This document shows positions 46,430 through 56,150 of a stretch of 64,000 nt of DNA, piece by piece. The position numbers and the translations under genes were made by a program. A model generated the notes under the pieces. It made no database searches, was not told the DNA's origin, and was given only the letters and a program-made list of their open reading frames with translations. Origin of the DNA: Candidatus Megaera polyxenophila (GTDB lineage: Bacteria > Pseudomonadota > Alphaproteobacteria > Rickettsiales > Rickettsiaceae); the NCBI GenBank assembly GCA_037101405.1, contig AP017964.1, positions 868,001-932,000 on the forward strand, read 5' to 3'. Numbering within the stretch: the stretch's first letter is position 1; the number at the start of each line of letters is the position of its first letter.

Positions 46430-48028
46430 ATTACAATAATCAGAATATAGAAGTAATACCTCAATCGAAGGATAAAATTATTGCAATAAATTTTGAAAAT
46501 ATAAACGATTACTACCGCAAGGGATACTTTGTTTTTTATAATGATAGTAATGAATTAAGTTGTGTCCTTGTTAAGCCTTCAACTATTTCATATATCAAAA
46601 GAAAGTATAACAATATAATAAAATTTTATTCTGTTACAGAAAAAGATTTATTCTCAATCTTAGAACAAAGTTTTAGCCAATTAATTACGCACAAATCCCA
46701 GCATTATTTATCGCTGGTTTCTAAAGATGTTAGTGCAAAAACTGTTGATTACAAAAAAATGATCACCGGTTTTTTATTGTTATTTACCATAAGCTTACTA
46801 TTTTTCTCCAATCTATTCCATTATTGCTAATAACGCTATTTATTTGGCACAAAATTTTTTTAAGATGCTGTTATTCAAACGTTCTATTGCAAAAAATTTA
46901 AACCCTCCGCTCCCTACTTTCAAGAAACACGAAGGGAAAATCCCGATTTATACTATTTTTGTCCCTTTGTACAAGGAAGTCAGGAAATTAAGATCTATAA
47001 TAAGAGCTATTGATAATTTAGATTACCCTAAATCAAAACTAGACGTAAAATTCATTATTGAAGCCGACGATAAGGAAACAATTAAAGCATTGTCGATTAT
47101 AGATTTACCGAGATATATACATGTAATTAAAGTACCATTTTCGTTGCCTAGAACAAAACCTAAAGCAATGAATTATGCAACAGCCTATATAAAAGGAGAT
47201 TACCTTTGTATCTATGATGCAGAAGACAAGCCGGATTCAGATCAGCTTCTGAAAGCTCTTCATGCTTTCAAACAATTACCTGAAGAATATGCCTGTGTGC
47301 AAGCCAGGTTAAATTTTTATAATTCGGGAGAAAATCTATTAACAAGATTTTTTAGTATGGAATATACACTTTGGTTTGAATATTTGCTAAAAGGGCTTGA
47401 TTTATATGGTTTACCAATTACTCTTGGCGGGACAAGTAATCATTTTAAAGTATCAGTTCTAAAGAAAATAGGTTATTGGGACGCTTATAACGTTACTGAG
47501 GATGCAGATCTGGGAATCAGATTATACTCTAAAGGTTATAAGGTACACATAATAGACTCTAAAACATTAGAAGAAGCACCAATTAGTCTTGGTAACTGGC
47601 TTACCCAAAGGACAAGATGGATCAAAGGATTTATCCAGACTATTTATATATTTTTTTTATCTCCTAAAAATTATCAAGTACTAGGATTTAGAAAAGTTTT
47701 ATCAATATATGTGTTTATAGGTTTTTCTTCTTATAGCTTTTTTTGTATGCCTTGGATTATGGTAGCATTTTTATTTACATTAGACCAATATCTATACTAT
47801 TTATGGTTTATAAACACTGGTCTTTCATTAGCTTTTGTTTATTCATCTATTTATTATATTACTCGGCAGAAAAAGTTTACACTTATTGACTTTTGTATTC
47901 TTCCTTTATGGCCATTTTACTTCGTGCTGCATAGTATTGCAGCATATTTATCAGTAGTAGAAATCTTTTTAATGCCATTTAAATGGAATAAAACTACACA
48001 CGGGGTTAGTGCTACCGAACTTGACTAG
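46414..48028 (+). pseudogene. Family 2 membrane glycosyltransferase, split by a frameshift
   Basis: Two adjacent ORFs form one protein. The first (46414-46830, 138 residues) has an N-terminal domain and one hydrophobic segment. The second (46844-48028, 394 residues, +1 frame) is a processive GT2: DAED (YDAEDKPDSDQ) for the nucleotide sugar, NVTEDADLG, and QRTRW, then three C-terminal membrane helices. In the second frame the sequence upstream continues as IIANNAIYLAQNFFKMLLFK, which is what should follow the first ORF; a single-base shift near 46800-46825 would fuse them into about 537 residues. It may be a real inactivating mutation, a sequencing slip at a T run, or two coupled ORFs. Function in surface polysaccharide is inference. 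Confidence 0.75.
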
Positions 48029-48134
48029 TTTTAGCTTCTAAATATTGATTTATAGCCTCAACAGAATTTGGTTTATCTTTTAACCAATAGATTGGGCTTC
48101 TGTATTTATGCTGCGGAAAAGTATTGAATAGAGC
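48012..48134 (-). pseudogene. Possible gene remnant in the gap before gyrA
   Basis: On the minus strand an open stretch of 40 codons without a start reads ALFNTFPQHKYRSPIYWLKD then KPNSVEAINQYLEAKTSQ and a stop. Composition is protein-like, but I cannot name it. The remainder of 48029-48346 holds no feature I can support. Confidence 0.25.
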
Positions 48135-48346
48135 TTAATAGGTTTTGGATGTTAAAATAATGTGAGTGTAGAAGGATAAAATTTTACTATTGAAGTATTA
48201 TTCTATACCACAAATAATTTTACTATTTAAGGAAGCGACCTTTAACCTGTAAAAATATATTTTTGGTTCTTAAAACCTTGCAAATTAGATAATTTTCTAC
48301 TAATCTCATCGCCATAAAATATATAAATTTGTAGGGAAGGAATATA

Positions 48347-51061
48347 GTGAGTGCTTCAGAAGATCAGACAGTTATCTCAATAGGTATTGAAGACGAAATG
48401 AAACGTTCATACATGGACTATGCTATGAGCGTTATCGTAAGCCGTGCTATTCCAGACGTTAGAGACGGTCTAAAACCGGTTCATCGCCGGATTTTGTATT
48501 CAATGTACGAGTCCGGTTTTTATGCAAATAAACCTTATAAGAAATCGGCAAGAATAGTCGGTGATGTAATCGGTAAGTACCATCCTCATGGAGATACTGC
48601 AGTTTATGACTCATTGGTGCGTATGGCTCAGGATTTTTCTCTGCGAGTGCCATTGATTGATGGTCAAGGTAACTTTGGTTCGATGGACGGCGACTCAGCT
48701 GCTGCTATGCGATATACCGAATCCAGACTTGCTAAAATTTCTCATACATTGCTTGAAGATATTGATAAAGAAACAGTCGATTTTCAAGCTAACTACGATG
48801 GTTCGGAAAGTGAACCTAAAGTGATACCCGCAATGTTCCCGAATCTTCTCGTAAATGGTACTGGAGGTATTGCTGTTGGTATGGCAACTAATATTCCACC
48901 TCATAACCTTGGTGAAATAATTGATGCATGTGTTCTTTATATTGATAATAACAACATAGAGATATCCGAGTTAATATCAGTAGTTAAAGGGCCAGATTTC
49001 CCAACAGGTGGTATTATTTTAGGATCAAGTGGTATTCAGTCTGCTTATCTAACTGGACGAGGTAGTGTTGTTTTTCGTGGTAAATGCGAAATTGAAGATA
49101 ATAATAACAGACAGGCTATTATTATTTCCGAAATGCCATATATGGTAAATAAAGCGAAATTGGTTGAAAAAATTGCCGATCTTGTTCATGAAAAAAAGAT
49201 CGAAGGAATTAGCGACCTGAGAGATGAATCTAATAAAGACGGGGTACGAGTAGTAATAGAAATAAAACGTGATGCAGTGGCAGAAGTTGTATTGAATCAG
49301 CTCTATTCATTTACCCAGCTCCAGACTAGTTTTGGTGTAATTATGCTCGCTCTTGATGAGGGAATGCCAAAAGTTATGAACTTAAAAGAGGTAATAAGTG
49401 CTTTTGTTAAGTTCCGTGAAGTTGTGATTACCAGAAGAACGATTTTCCTGCTAAATAAAGCCAGAGATAAGGCCCATATACTACTGGGCATTAGAATTGC
49501 TGTAAGTAATATAGATGAGATAATAAGAATTATCAAAAGTGCATCAAATCCAAATGATGCAAAAGATCAGCTTATGGAAAAATCTTGGAGTTGTTCTGAT
49601 ATAGCAAATTTAATCAAACTAGTAGATGATAAAGCAATCATCGGTGCAGATGGCAAAATTCACCTTACAGAAGCACAAGCTAAGGCAATTCTCGAGATGA
49701 GATTGCAACGCTTGACCGCAATGGAAAAAGATAAGTTAGAAGCAGATTTGACAGAACTTTCTAAGGAAATAACTGAATATATCGATATATTAAGTTCTCG
49801 GGAAAAATTATTATCAATATTAAAATCTGAGCTTTTAAAGGTTAGGGAAGATTATGCAACTCTGAGGTTAACAGAGATTATTCAAAGTGATTTTGAATAT
49901 GACATGGAAGACCTGATACAAAAAGAAGATATGGTAGTAACTGTAACTCTTAGCGGCTATATCAAGAGGGTTCCTCTTGCTACCTATCGAGCGCAAAAAC
50001 GTGGAGGAAAAGGGAGATCTGGTCTTTCGATGCGAGATGAGGATATACTTACTCAGCTTTTTGTGGGTAATACCCATACTCCCATGTTATTTTTTTCAAA
50101 TATAGGCCAAGTTTATAGTTTAAAATTATACAAATTACCGCTCGGTAATCCACAAAGCAAAGGGCGTCCTATTGTTAATCTTCTTCCTTTAAAAGAAGGA
50201 GAAGTTATTAATAATATAATGCCAATGCCTGAAAACCAGGAAGAGTGGGATAACATGCACATCATGTTTGCAACCAGCAAAGGTAATATTAGAAGAAATG
50301 ACCTATCTGATTTCAAAAAAATTCAAGCAAATGGTAAGATTGCAATCAGACTAGATGAGGATGATAGCTTAGTTAATGTAATGGCATGTTCAGAAGATGA
50401 CCATATATTACTTGCAAGTAGACAGGGTAAAGCTGTACGTTTTCCGGTAAATGCAGTTAGGGTATTTAGAAGTAGGACTTCGGACGGTGTTAGAGGAATG
50501 AAGCTAGCAGACGGTGATAAGGTAATCTCTATGACTATACTTCACGGAATAAAAGCCTCTATGGAAGAACGGGAAGCTTATTTAACTATTCCTGTTGAAA
50601 AAAGACTTGAAATAGCAAAAGGCGATCAAGAATTTACGGCAGAAGAATTAGGGGTTTCGTTATCCAAGGAACAAATTATAGAACTTGCAAAGGCTGAAGA
50701 GTTTATTTTAACAATATCTGAGAACGGATTTGGGAAAAGAACTTCTGCTTACCATTATCGGATTACAAATCGTGGTGGCTCAGGAATTGTTAATATGGTT
50801 TTATCGGCAAAAACCGGTGATGTGGTAGCCTCGATGCCGGCAAATATGAACGATGAAATAATGCTTATTACTAATAATGGTAAATTAATTAGATGTAAGC
50901 TGGATTCGGTCCGTATAACAGGGAGAAGTACTTCTGGTGTTATCCTGTTTAAAACTGACAAAGGTGAAAGAGTAGTTTCTGCTTCCCTAATTGCTGAAAC
51001 TTCAGAAGAAGAGGCGCAAGTTGAGGAAGATATAGAAAGTGAATCTGGTAGTGAAGAATAA
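48347..51061 (+). CDS. gyrA: DNA gyrase subunit A
   Basis: 904 residues, normal. Starts at GTG 48347, preceded by Shine-Dalgarno GGGAAGG at 48334-48340 and followed by the usual [20 protein letters not shown]. The catalytic Tyr is in [10 protein letters not shown] (near residue 124). The C-terminal beta-pinwheel has the GyrA box [10 protein letters not shown], which separates it from ParC. The tail is acidic ([19 protein letters not shown]). With GyrB it introduces negative supercoils. It stands alone; 51062-51245 downstream shows nothing. Confidence 0.97.
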   Translation: MSASEDQTVISIGIEDEMKRSYMDYAMSVIVSRAIPDVRDGLKPVHRRILYSMYESGFYANKPYKKSARIVGDVIGKYHPHGDTAVYDSLVRMAQDFSLRVPLIDGQGNFGSMDGDSAAAMRYTESRLAKISHTLLEDIDKETVDFQANYDGSESEPKVIPAMFPNLLVNGTGGIAVGMATNIPPHNLGEIIDACVLYIDNNNIEISELISVVKGPDFPTGGIILGSSGIQSAYLTGRGSVVFRGKCEIEDNNNRQAIIISEMPYMVNKAKLVEKIADLVHEKKIEGISDLRDESNKDGVRVVIEIKRDAVAEVVLNQLYSFTQLQTSFGVIMLALDEGMPKVMNLKEVISAFVKFREVVITRRTIFLLNKARDKAHILLGIRIAVSNIDEIIRIIKSASNPNDAKDQLMEKSWSCSDIANLIKLVDDKAIIGADGKIHLTEAQAKAILEMRLQRLTAMEKDKLEADLTELSKEITEYIDILSSREKLLSILKSELLKVREDYATLRLTEIIQSDFEYDMEDLIQKEDMVVTVTLSGYIKRVPLATYRAQKRGGKGRSGLSMRDEDILTQLFVGNTHTPMLFFSNIGQVYSLKLYKLPLGNPQSKGRPIVNLLPLKEGEVINNIMPMPENQEEWDNMHIMFATSKGNIRRNDLSDFKKIQANGKIAIRLDEDDSLVNVMACSEDDHILLASRQGKAVRFPVNAVRVFRSRTSDGVRGMKLADGDKVISMTILHGIKASMEEREAYLTIPVEKRLEIAKGDQEFTAEELGVSLSKEQIIELAKAEEFILTISENGFGKRTSAYHYRITNRGGSGIVNMVLSAKTGDVVASMPANMNDEIMLITNNGKLIRCKLDSVRITGRSTSGVILFKTDKGERVVSASLIAETSEEEAQVEEDIESESGSEE

Positions 51062-51245
51062 CTAAAGGGCTGTAATTATTTTTTAGCAGATTATTGATAC
51101 CGGAAAATAAAATTGACCAGATTAGTTACCAATTTAGCTATGAAAAACTTTAATATCCAATATCTTTTAGCTAAAGAAGAATATGGAGGGGGAATAGTAG
51201 AACATTCAAGGGGTAGATATTTGTTTTTGCCCAAGAAAAGACTGA

Positions 51246-51377
51246 CATTTTGCATTGGCAGAAACAATCAATTTCAAAACTCCTGACTTCTATCAAAAAT
51301 TTAGCTTTAAGGTGAAGAGTAAGAGGTATAGTTATAATGCAGGTATCTTCTGGTTATTTCAGAATGAGAGACTATGA
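51246..51377 (+). pseudogene. C-terminal remnant of a GNAT acetyltransferase
   Basis: An open stretch reads ALAETINFKTPDFYQKFSFK then SKRYSYNAGIFWLFQNERL and stops. TxxFxTPDFYQKxxF is the typical last helix and strand of small GNAT proteins. The N-terminal two thirds are gone. Its stop overlaps the ATG of the next GNAT gene (ATGA at 51374-51377), so the two were once translationally coupled. Confidence 0.6.
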
Positions 51378-51779
51378 TAACTGTCGAAACAATATCCTCT
51401 GAACTTGCGGAAGAGCTATGCCGTAAAATTATAGCAGATTTACCTGAATATTTTGGTCTGCCAGAGGCTAATGAGGATTATGCTATTGGTGTTCGATCCT
51501 GCATAAATTTGGCCGCAAAAGTAGATGGGGTATATGGTGGCCTTATCTCCATAGACTTCCCTTATCCGACCAATGCGAATATTTATTGGATGGCCGTGGT
51601 ACAAAAATTACACGGGCAAGGTATTGGAAAATTTTGGTAGAATCAGCATTTTACCAGGCAAAAATCAGAGGAGCTAGGACTATTTCTGTGGAAACTCTCG
51701 CACCACAAGAAGCTGACAAAAATTATTTAAGGACGTATCAATTCTACCAACATTTAGGCTTTTCTCCGTTATTTAATTT
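51374..51779 (+). pseudogene. GNAT acetyltransferase gene, frameshifted and cut by an IS
   Basis: The first frame gives MITVETISSELAEELCRKII through KLHGQGIGK, then runs into a stop. A missing A in the run near 51629-51632 moves the rest into the next frame (ILVESAFYQAKIRGARTISV to YQHLGFSPLFN). At 51780 the second IS1595-type copy interrupts it. Removing the IS and one 8-bp duplication continues LFN with LKPVGYEWNMVYMVKTLG at 53445. Together this is a full GNAT domain with the acetyl-CoA loop (LHGQGIGK). Two separate lesions make it a certain pseudogene. Confidence 0.8.
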
Positions 51780-51789
51780 CGCAATCATC

Positions 51790-51818
51790 CCTTGACATTC
51801 AATAATAGATTGTATATT
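51790..51818 (+). promoter_or_regulatory. Promoter of the IS passenger gene, copy 2
   Basis: TTGACA inside the left inverted repeat, 17 bases, then TATTAC, followed by the passenger ATG at 51854. Same as in copy 1. Confidence 0.6.
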
Positions 51819-51853
51819 ACTGATATATTTGGTCAGTTTTATAATAATTTATT

Positions 51854-52495
51854 ATGTTGGAATTTTTTAAACAAGTTTCTAATACTATTGTCAGTGATTA
51901 TATCAAAGATTGGCTGGACAGTAAAGCATTACCTTCTTTTGCTTTTATTTGCAGTAGTTTGGGGTACTATATGTTAACGCAACAGTTTTTAGGTGCTATA
52001 TTTTTATCTCTACCTCTCGTTTATTTAGTACATAAATGTAAGCAAAATTATAGTATTAAGGATAAATTATTGATAATTCCAGAACCTAGATTAGAATTTC
52101 CAGATAATAATATACACAACATTCGAATTGCTATGTCAGTTTATAACTGTTCTACTCAGGTGATTAGTTGTTTTTTAGACCAAGAAAAGACAGTTATAAT
52201 TGTTAATGGTCAGACACATCAAAAAGATGAAATAGATGTAATAAATAAATCATCAGTTTTACTTCCACCTTATTACCTTTCTAATGCAGCGACAGGGATA
52301 ATTAAAGTAAAAGATATAAACATAGCTAAATCTTTAAAAATTACAGCAACTATTGCTTTAAAATACGGTATTTTAAATAATGAAAAATATGAAGTTTATC
52401 ATAAAGTACATATAGAAGGTATTTTAAATCGTTTAGAAAATGGAAGTCTCTCTATTCAATTCGTTAGAAAACCGCCTGTTGTAAAATCAAATTAA
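51854..52495 (+). CDS. IS passenger gene, membrane-anchored protein, copy 2
   Basis: 213 residues, identical in sequence to the passenger at 8828-9469: N-terminal hydrophobic segments and a soluble beta-rich domain with no recognised family. Conservation of the full reading frame in both copies shows that the passenger is part of the mobile unit. Its 3' end overlaps the transposase tail to tail by 32 bases. Confidence 0.75.
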   Translation: MLEFFKQVSNTIVSDYIKDWLDSKALPSFAFICSSLGYYMLTQQFLGAIFLSLPLVYLVHKCKQNYSIKDKLLIIPEPRLEFPDNNIHNIRIAMSVYNCSTQVISCFLDQEKTVIIVNGQTHQKDEIDVINKSSVLLPPYYLSNAATGIIKVKDINIAKSLKITATIALKYGILNNEKYEVYHKVHIEGILNRLENGSLSIQFVRKPPVVKSN

Positions 52496-53378
52496 ATACA
52501 CAACCATTTTCTCTAGTATTATATCTAAAAGCAAACTCATCAACATACTTTTGAAGATGCTTAGCTGATACGTGGTGATATATGCCGAGTATTCCACGCT
52601 TTAGAGTTCCCCAAAAGTTCTCCATATTGTTGGTGTGAATGTTACCGCTGGCTACATATTCTTTCGTATGGTCTACTCTTAAATGGATATGGCTTGTTTT
52701 CTTACCGAGGATATTATATCCTTTGAACTCATCGCTAATAATGACGCTATCTTGGGTTATAACTTGATTCAATACATCTAATAGCTGCTTACCTGTTAAT
52801 TTCTTGCCATCGTTGTTTTTAATCATAACTTTAGCAAATACAGACTTATTTATCTTATCAATACAACCAACAACAACGTTCTTTTTAGTACCACGCCCCC
52901 TTTTATTTACTGGTGGTAAGTTATCGTTATCATCATCTCTATTGTTTTTCTTCCTAGGTCTACCGCCTACATAGGTCTCATCCACTTCAATTAAAGTACC
53001 AAAAAATTGCTGGTTTTCAATATTACCCATAGCAAGCCTGATTTGCTTAAGCATACGCCAAGCCGTTTTATAAGTAACGCCTATTTCTCTTTTTAGTTGG
53101 TAGCCTGATATACCTTTTTTACTATTTAAAAACAAGTGAATAGCATAAAACCATTTACGTAAATCAGTGTCAGACTTCTCAAATATTGTCCCTTTGAAGA
53201 TTGAGAAACCTTTATTACAGAAGATACATTGAAAATTTTTAGGTGTATCTCTTCTGTGTGTTAATCTGTCGCTCCCGCAATGTCTGCAAACGGGTTTATT
53301 ATTATACCTAATTGTGATAAAGTACTTTATACAATCAAGTTCAGTAGGAAACTGTTTGTTAAATTCAAAAAAGTTCAT
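52464..53378 (-). CDS. IS1595-family transposase, copy 2
   Basis: 304 residues, same protein as the transposase at 7945-8859 (zinc ribbon CRHCGSDRL/CIFCNKGF, then EVDETYVGGRPR, SDEFKGY, HTNNMENFWGT). All catalytic residues are present. The Shine-Dalgarno is slightly weaker than in copy 1 because of the single base change at 53386, so translation may be lower. Confidence 0.92.
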   Translation of the reverse strand: MNFFEFNKQFPTELDCIKYFITIRYNNKPVCRHCGSDRLTHRRDTPKNFQCIFCNKGFSIFKGTIFEKSDTDLRKWFYAIHLFLNSKKGISGYQLKREIGVTYKTAWRMLKQIRLAMGNIENQQFFGTLIEVDETYVGGRPRKKNNRDDDNDNLPPVNKRGRGTKKNVVVGCIDKINKSVFAKVMIKNNDGKKLTGKQLLDVLNQVITQDSVIISDEFKGYNILGKKTSHIHLRVDHTKEYVASGNIHTNNMENFWGTLKRGILGIYHHVSAKHLQKYVDEFAFRYNTRENGCVFNLILQQAVF

Positions 53379-53435
53379 AATTCTTTACCTTATTATAAAC
53401 CTAAGTATAAACTATTATCTATTGAATGTCAAGGG

Positions 53436-54044
53436 ATGATTGCGTTTAATTTAAAACCAGTCGGTTATGAGTGGAATATGGTCTATATGGTTAAGACCCT
53501 TGGCGATATCGCCCCAAAGGTAATCAAGGAAACCTTGATTCGTGCCTTATCCAAAAAGGATATTCCTCGCATGGTAAAAGCCTTCAGCTCTATTGGTTGG
53601 CACAAACCTGCGGCTTTATTTAAGCGATACTGGAAAGAAGCGGAAGATATTCAAAGGTACGTTTGGGTGGCCTTAGTTCAAGGTCAGTTTGCGGGATATG
53701 TAACTCTTAAATGGGAGTCGGAGTACCTCCCATTTAAGCACCAAAACATCCCTGAAATTATGGATCTCAATGTGTTGCCATACGTACGTAAAATAGGTAT
53801 AGGCTCTATGCTTCTTGATACGGCAGAACAAGAGGCAGCAACAAAGAGCGCCATCGTTGGTATTGGTGTCGGGCTTTATGCTGGTAGCGATGGGGGCTAT
53901 GGTAGTGCGCAAAGGCTTTATGTACAACGTGGTTATATTCCTGATGGTAAAGGTGTTACATATAATTACCAACTTGCAATACCTGGAAATACCTACCCGC
54001 TTAATGATAACCTAGTGCTGTGGTTTACGAAGAAACTGAATTGA
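53436..54044 (+). CDS. GNAT acetyltransferase, fused to the tail of the interrupted GNAT gene
   Basis: The frame is open from inside the IS (ATG 53280) and has an ATG in the IS tip at 53436 (MIAFNLKPVGYEWNMVYMVK). The first 25 or so residues after the tip are the end of the upstream, IS-split GNAT. The rest (about residue 35 on) is a second GNAT: ALVQGQFAGYVTLKWESEY, MDLNVLPYVRKIGIGSMLLD (acetyl-CoA loop) and GSAQRLYVQRGYIPDGKGVT. So either a natural two-GNAT fusion or two genes joined by a lost stop. The second domain is intact and could still be translated, for instance from TTG near 53535. Substrate unknown. Confidence 0.65.
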   Translation: MIAFNLKPVGYEWNMVYMVKTLGDIAPKVIKETLIRALSKKDIPRMVKAFSSIGWHKPAALFKRYWKEAEDIQRYVWVALVQGQFAGYVTLKWESEYLPFKHQNIPEIMDLNVLPYVRKIGIGSMLLDTAEQEAATKSAIVGIGVGLYAGSDGGYGSAQRLYVQRGYIPDGKGVTYNYQLAIPGNTYPLNDNLVLWFTKKLN

Positions 54045-54080
54045 CAATGAGTGCAGCAAATTGTAACCTTATAGAAGTAA

Positions 54081-54630
54081 ATTCAGTTAATTATTGAACC
54101 GATTCAGCGTATTAATAAGGAACTTGAAAAAAGCCGCTATTTTTTCTCGGATATCAAGAAAGAAGGAGTTATTCTTTATGATAGTGGTGAGTTTAAACGT
54201 GCAGATCCTAGAAATTAGACTGGAAAGAAACTAGAGAAATAGCAAAAGAATATTTTGAGCACTGTTTTCCCCAAGGAAATGGGTTTATGGACGCTACTGC
54301 TTATATGCTTCAACGCAATAACTTGAATCTTGCTGCTTTTCAACTTCACCAGCCAACAGTGGTATTTAGCGGTTATATAAGGATAAAATACATGACCTTG
54401 TTACGCTTGGTAGCCTCGCAAGTAACTATAGCGATGAACTATTAAAAATATTTCCTCGTGATAGTAAAGAGCGCAACGAATGTTTTGTTTTACTGCAAAA
54501 AGCTTATATTAATGCGCGTTATAATAAAAATTATAAAATTATGCAGGAGCAACTACAATATCTCATTCAAAGAGTTGAGAAATTAAAAGCGGTCACTGAA
54601 GAAATCTGTTTAGTTAGAATTAATAAGTAA
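54081..54630 (+). pseudogene. HEPN-domain (nucleotidyltransferase-associated) protein, broken
   Basis: Read across frames: IEPIQRINKELEKSRYFFSD then ILYDSGEFKRADPRN and a stop; WKETREIAKEYFEHCFPQGN; MLQRNNLNLAAFQLHQPTVV; KIHDLVTLGSLASNYSDELL; and ECFVLLQKAYINARYNKNYK to a stop at 54628. The order matches the C-terminal part of nucleotidyltransferase-HEPN proteins (the AYxxARYxxxY end is typical). One stop and at least two frameshifts break it. The nucleotidyltransferase half is missing upstream. Confidence 0.7.
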
Positions 54631-54636
54631 AGCCAT

Positions 54637-56052
54637 ATGACCAATAAACCTATAATATTATGGTTCAGACAAGACCTGCGCTTAAGCGACAACCCAGCTT
54701 TAGATTATGCGGCTAAATCTTTACGCCCAATAATTCCAATTTATATTTTAGATGTAAGAGCTAATATCGGCTCAGCAAGTAAGTGGTGGTTATATCATAG
54801 CCTGCAAAGCCTTGTTCAATCTCTAAATCAGAAATTAAGTTTTTTTATTGGTGATCCACAAGAAATTATTGATAAATTGATAAGAGAAAATAACGCTGCT
54901 GAAGTAGTTTGGAATAGATGCTATGAACCTGCGGTAATCAAGAGAGATAAAGGTATCAAGGAGTATCTCAAAAACCAAAACGTTCAGGTAAAAAGTTTTA
55001 ATTCTGCTTTATTACTTGAACCACAAGATACCCTGAAAGAAGATAACACTAATTATAAAGTGTTCACGGCATTTTATAAAAAAAACTATTTACAAGGTAA
55101 TTCTAAAATACGATTGCCAATTGCTAAACCCCCTAATTTAAATTTACTAAAAATAGAATCATTATCACTTACTGATTTATCTTTAATACCTAAAATAAAA
55201 TGGTATAAAAATTTTGAAAAAATATGGCAGCCAGGAGAAAATGGAGCTTTTATTGCCCTCGATAAATTCCTTGCGAAAGGTTTAAAGGGTTATAAAGAGC
55301 TTCGTAATAGAGCTGATTTAGAATATTCATCAAAATTATCACCGCATTTACATTTTGGGGAAATATCTCCAAATATAATCTGGCATAACATCTGCTCATA
55401 CTCACAGAAACATGGTTACGACGTTGATGCAGAGCACTTTTTATCTGAACTGGTATGGCGGGAATTTTCTTCCAATCTCCTTTATTTTTTTCCTGACTTA
55501 CCACAAAAAAACTTACAACAAAAATTCGATAATTTTCCTTGGGAAGAAAATAACGATTTCTTAATAAAATGGCAAAAGGGTATGACCGGCTATCCGATAG
55601 TTGATGCCGGTATGAGGGAATTATGGCAGACTGGATTTATGCATAACCGGGTACGGATGATCGTTGCTTCGTTTTTGGTAAAGCACTTAATGATCAATTG
55701 GAGACGGGGTCTTGAGTGGTTTCATGATTGCTTAGTTGATGCCGATATTGCAAATAATAGTGCTAGCTGGCAATGGGTGGCAGGTAGCGGAGCAGATGCA
55801 GCCCCTTATTTTCGTATTTTTAATCCTATTTTGCAGGGGCAAAAATTTGACCCTGAAGGTAATTATACGAAAAAATTTGTCCCTGAATTAAAGCAATTAC
55901 CTATAAAATACCTATTTTCTCCTTGGCTTGCCCCGGAATCTATACTAGCTGCGCTTAATATAAGAATCGGTATAGATTATCCAAAACCAATCGTAGTACA
56001 TGAAAAAGCAAGGCAAAAGGCTCTTGCCGCTTATAATGCAATTAGCGTATAA
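54637..56052 (+). CDS. phrB: Deoxyribodipyrimidine photolyase
   Basis: 471 residues, class I photolyase/cryptochrome. The N-terminal antenna-binding domain starts ILWFRQDLRLSDNPAL. The C-terminal FAD domain has GMTGYPIVDAGMRELWQTGF, MHNRVRMIVASFLVKHLMIN and DADIANNSASWQWVAGSGAD, with the Trp residues used for electron transfer and dimer contact in place. It reverses UV cyclobutane dimers with blue light. An apparently intact light-dependent repair enzyme in an intracellular lineage is notable. It sits 6 bases after the HEPN relic, in the decayed accessory block. Confidence 0.94.
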   Translation: MTNKPIILWFRQDLRLSDNPALDYAAKSLRPIIPIYILDVRANIGSASKWWLYHSLQSLVQSLNQKLSFFIGDPQEIIDKLIRENNAAEVVWNRCYEPAVIKRDKGIKEYLKNQNVQVKSFNSALLLEPQDTLKEDNTNYKVFTAFYKKNYLQGNSKIRLPIAKPPNLNLLKIESLSLTDLSLIPKIKWYKNFEKIWQPGENGAFIALDKFLAKGLKGYKELRNRADLEYSSKLSPHLHFGEISPNIIWHNICSYSQKHGYDVDAEHFLSELVWREFSSNLLYFFPDLPQKNLQQKFDNFPWEENNDFLIKWQKGMTGYPIVDAGMRELWQTGFMHNRVRMIVASFLVKHLMINWRRGLEWFHDCLVDADIANNSASWQWVAGSGADAAPYFRIFNPILQGQKFDPEGNYTKKFVPELKQLPIKYLFSPWLAPESILAALNIRIGIDYPKPIVVHEKARQKALAAYNAISV

Positions 56053-56150
56053 CTTGGAACATAGGATTTTGCTTACATAATTTAAGTTAAAATTTACAAC
56101 CAATAACATGACTGTTATACTTGAGGCTCAAATCAGAGAGTTTTAAAAGG

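Larger units (their letters stand above)
51780..53444 (-). mobile_element. IS1595-family (ISXO2-like) insertion sequence, copy 2, 1665 bp
   Basis: Same tips, same length and same two genes as the copy at 7879-9543, in opposite orientation (transposase on the minus strand). An 8-bp duplication TTTAATTT flanks it (51772-51779, 53445-53452). The only difference from copy 1 that I noticed is one base in the transposase Shine-Dalgarno (AAGGTAA here, AAGGTGA in copy 1; position 53386). It interrupts a GNAT gene that had already lost, or later lost, its frame. Confidence 0.93.
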
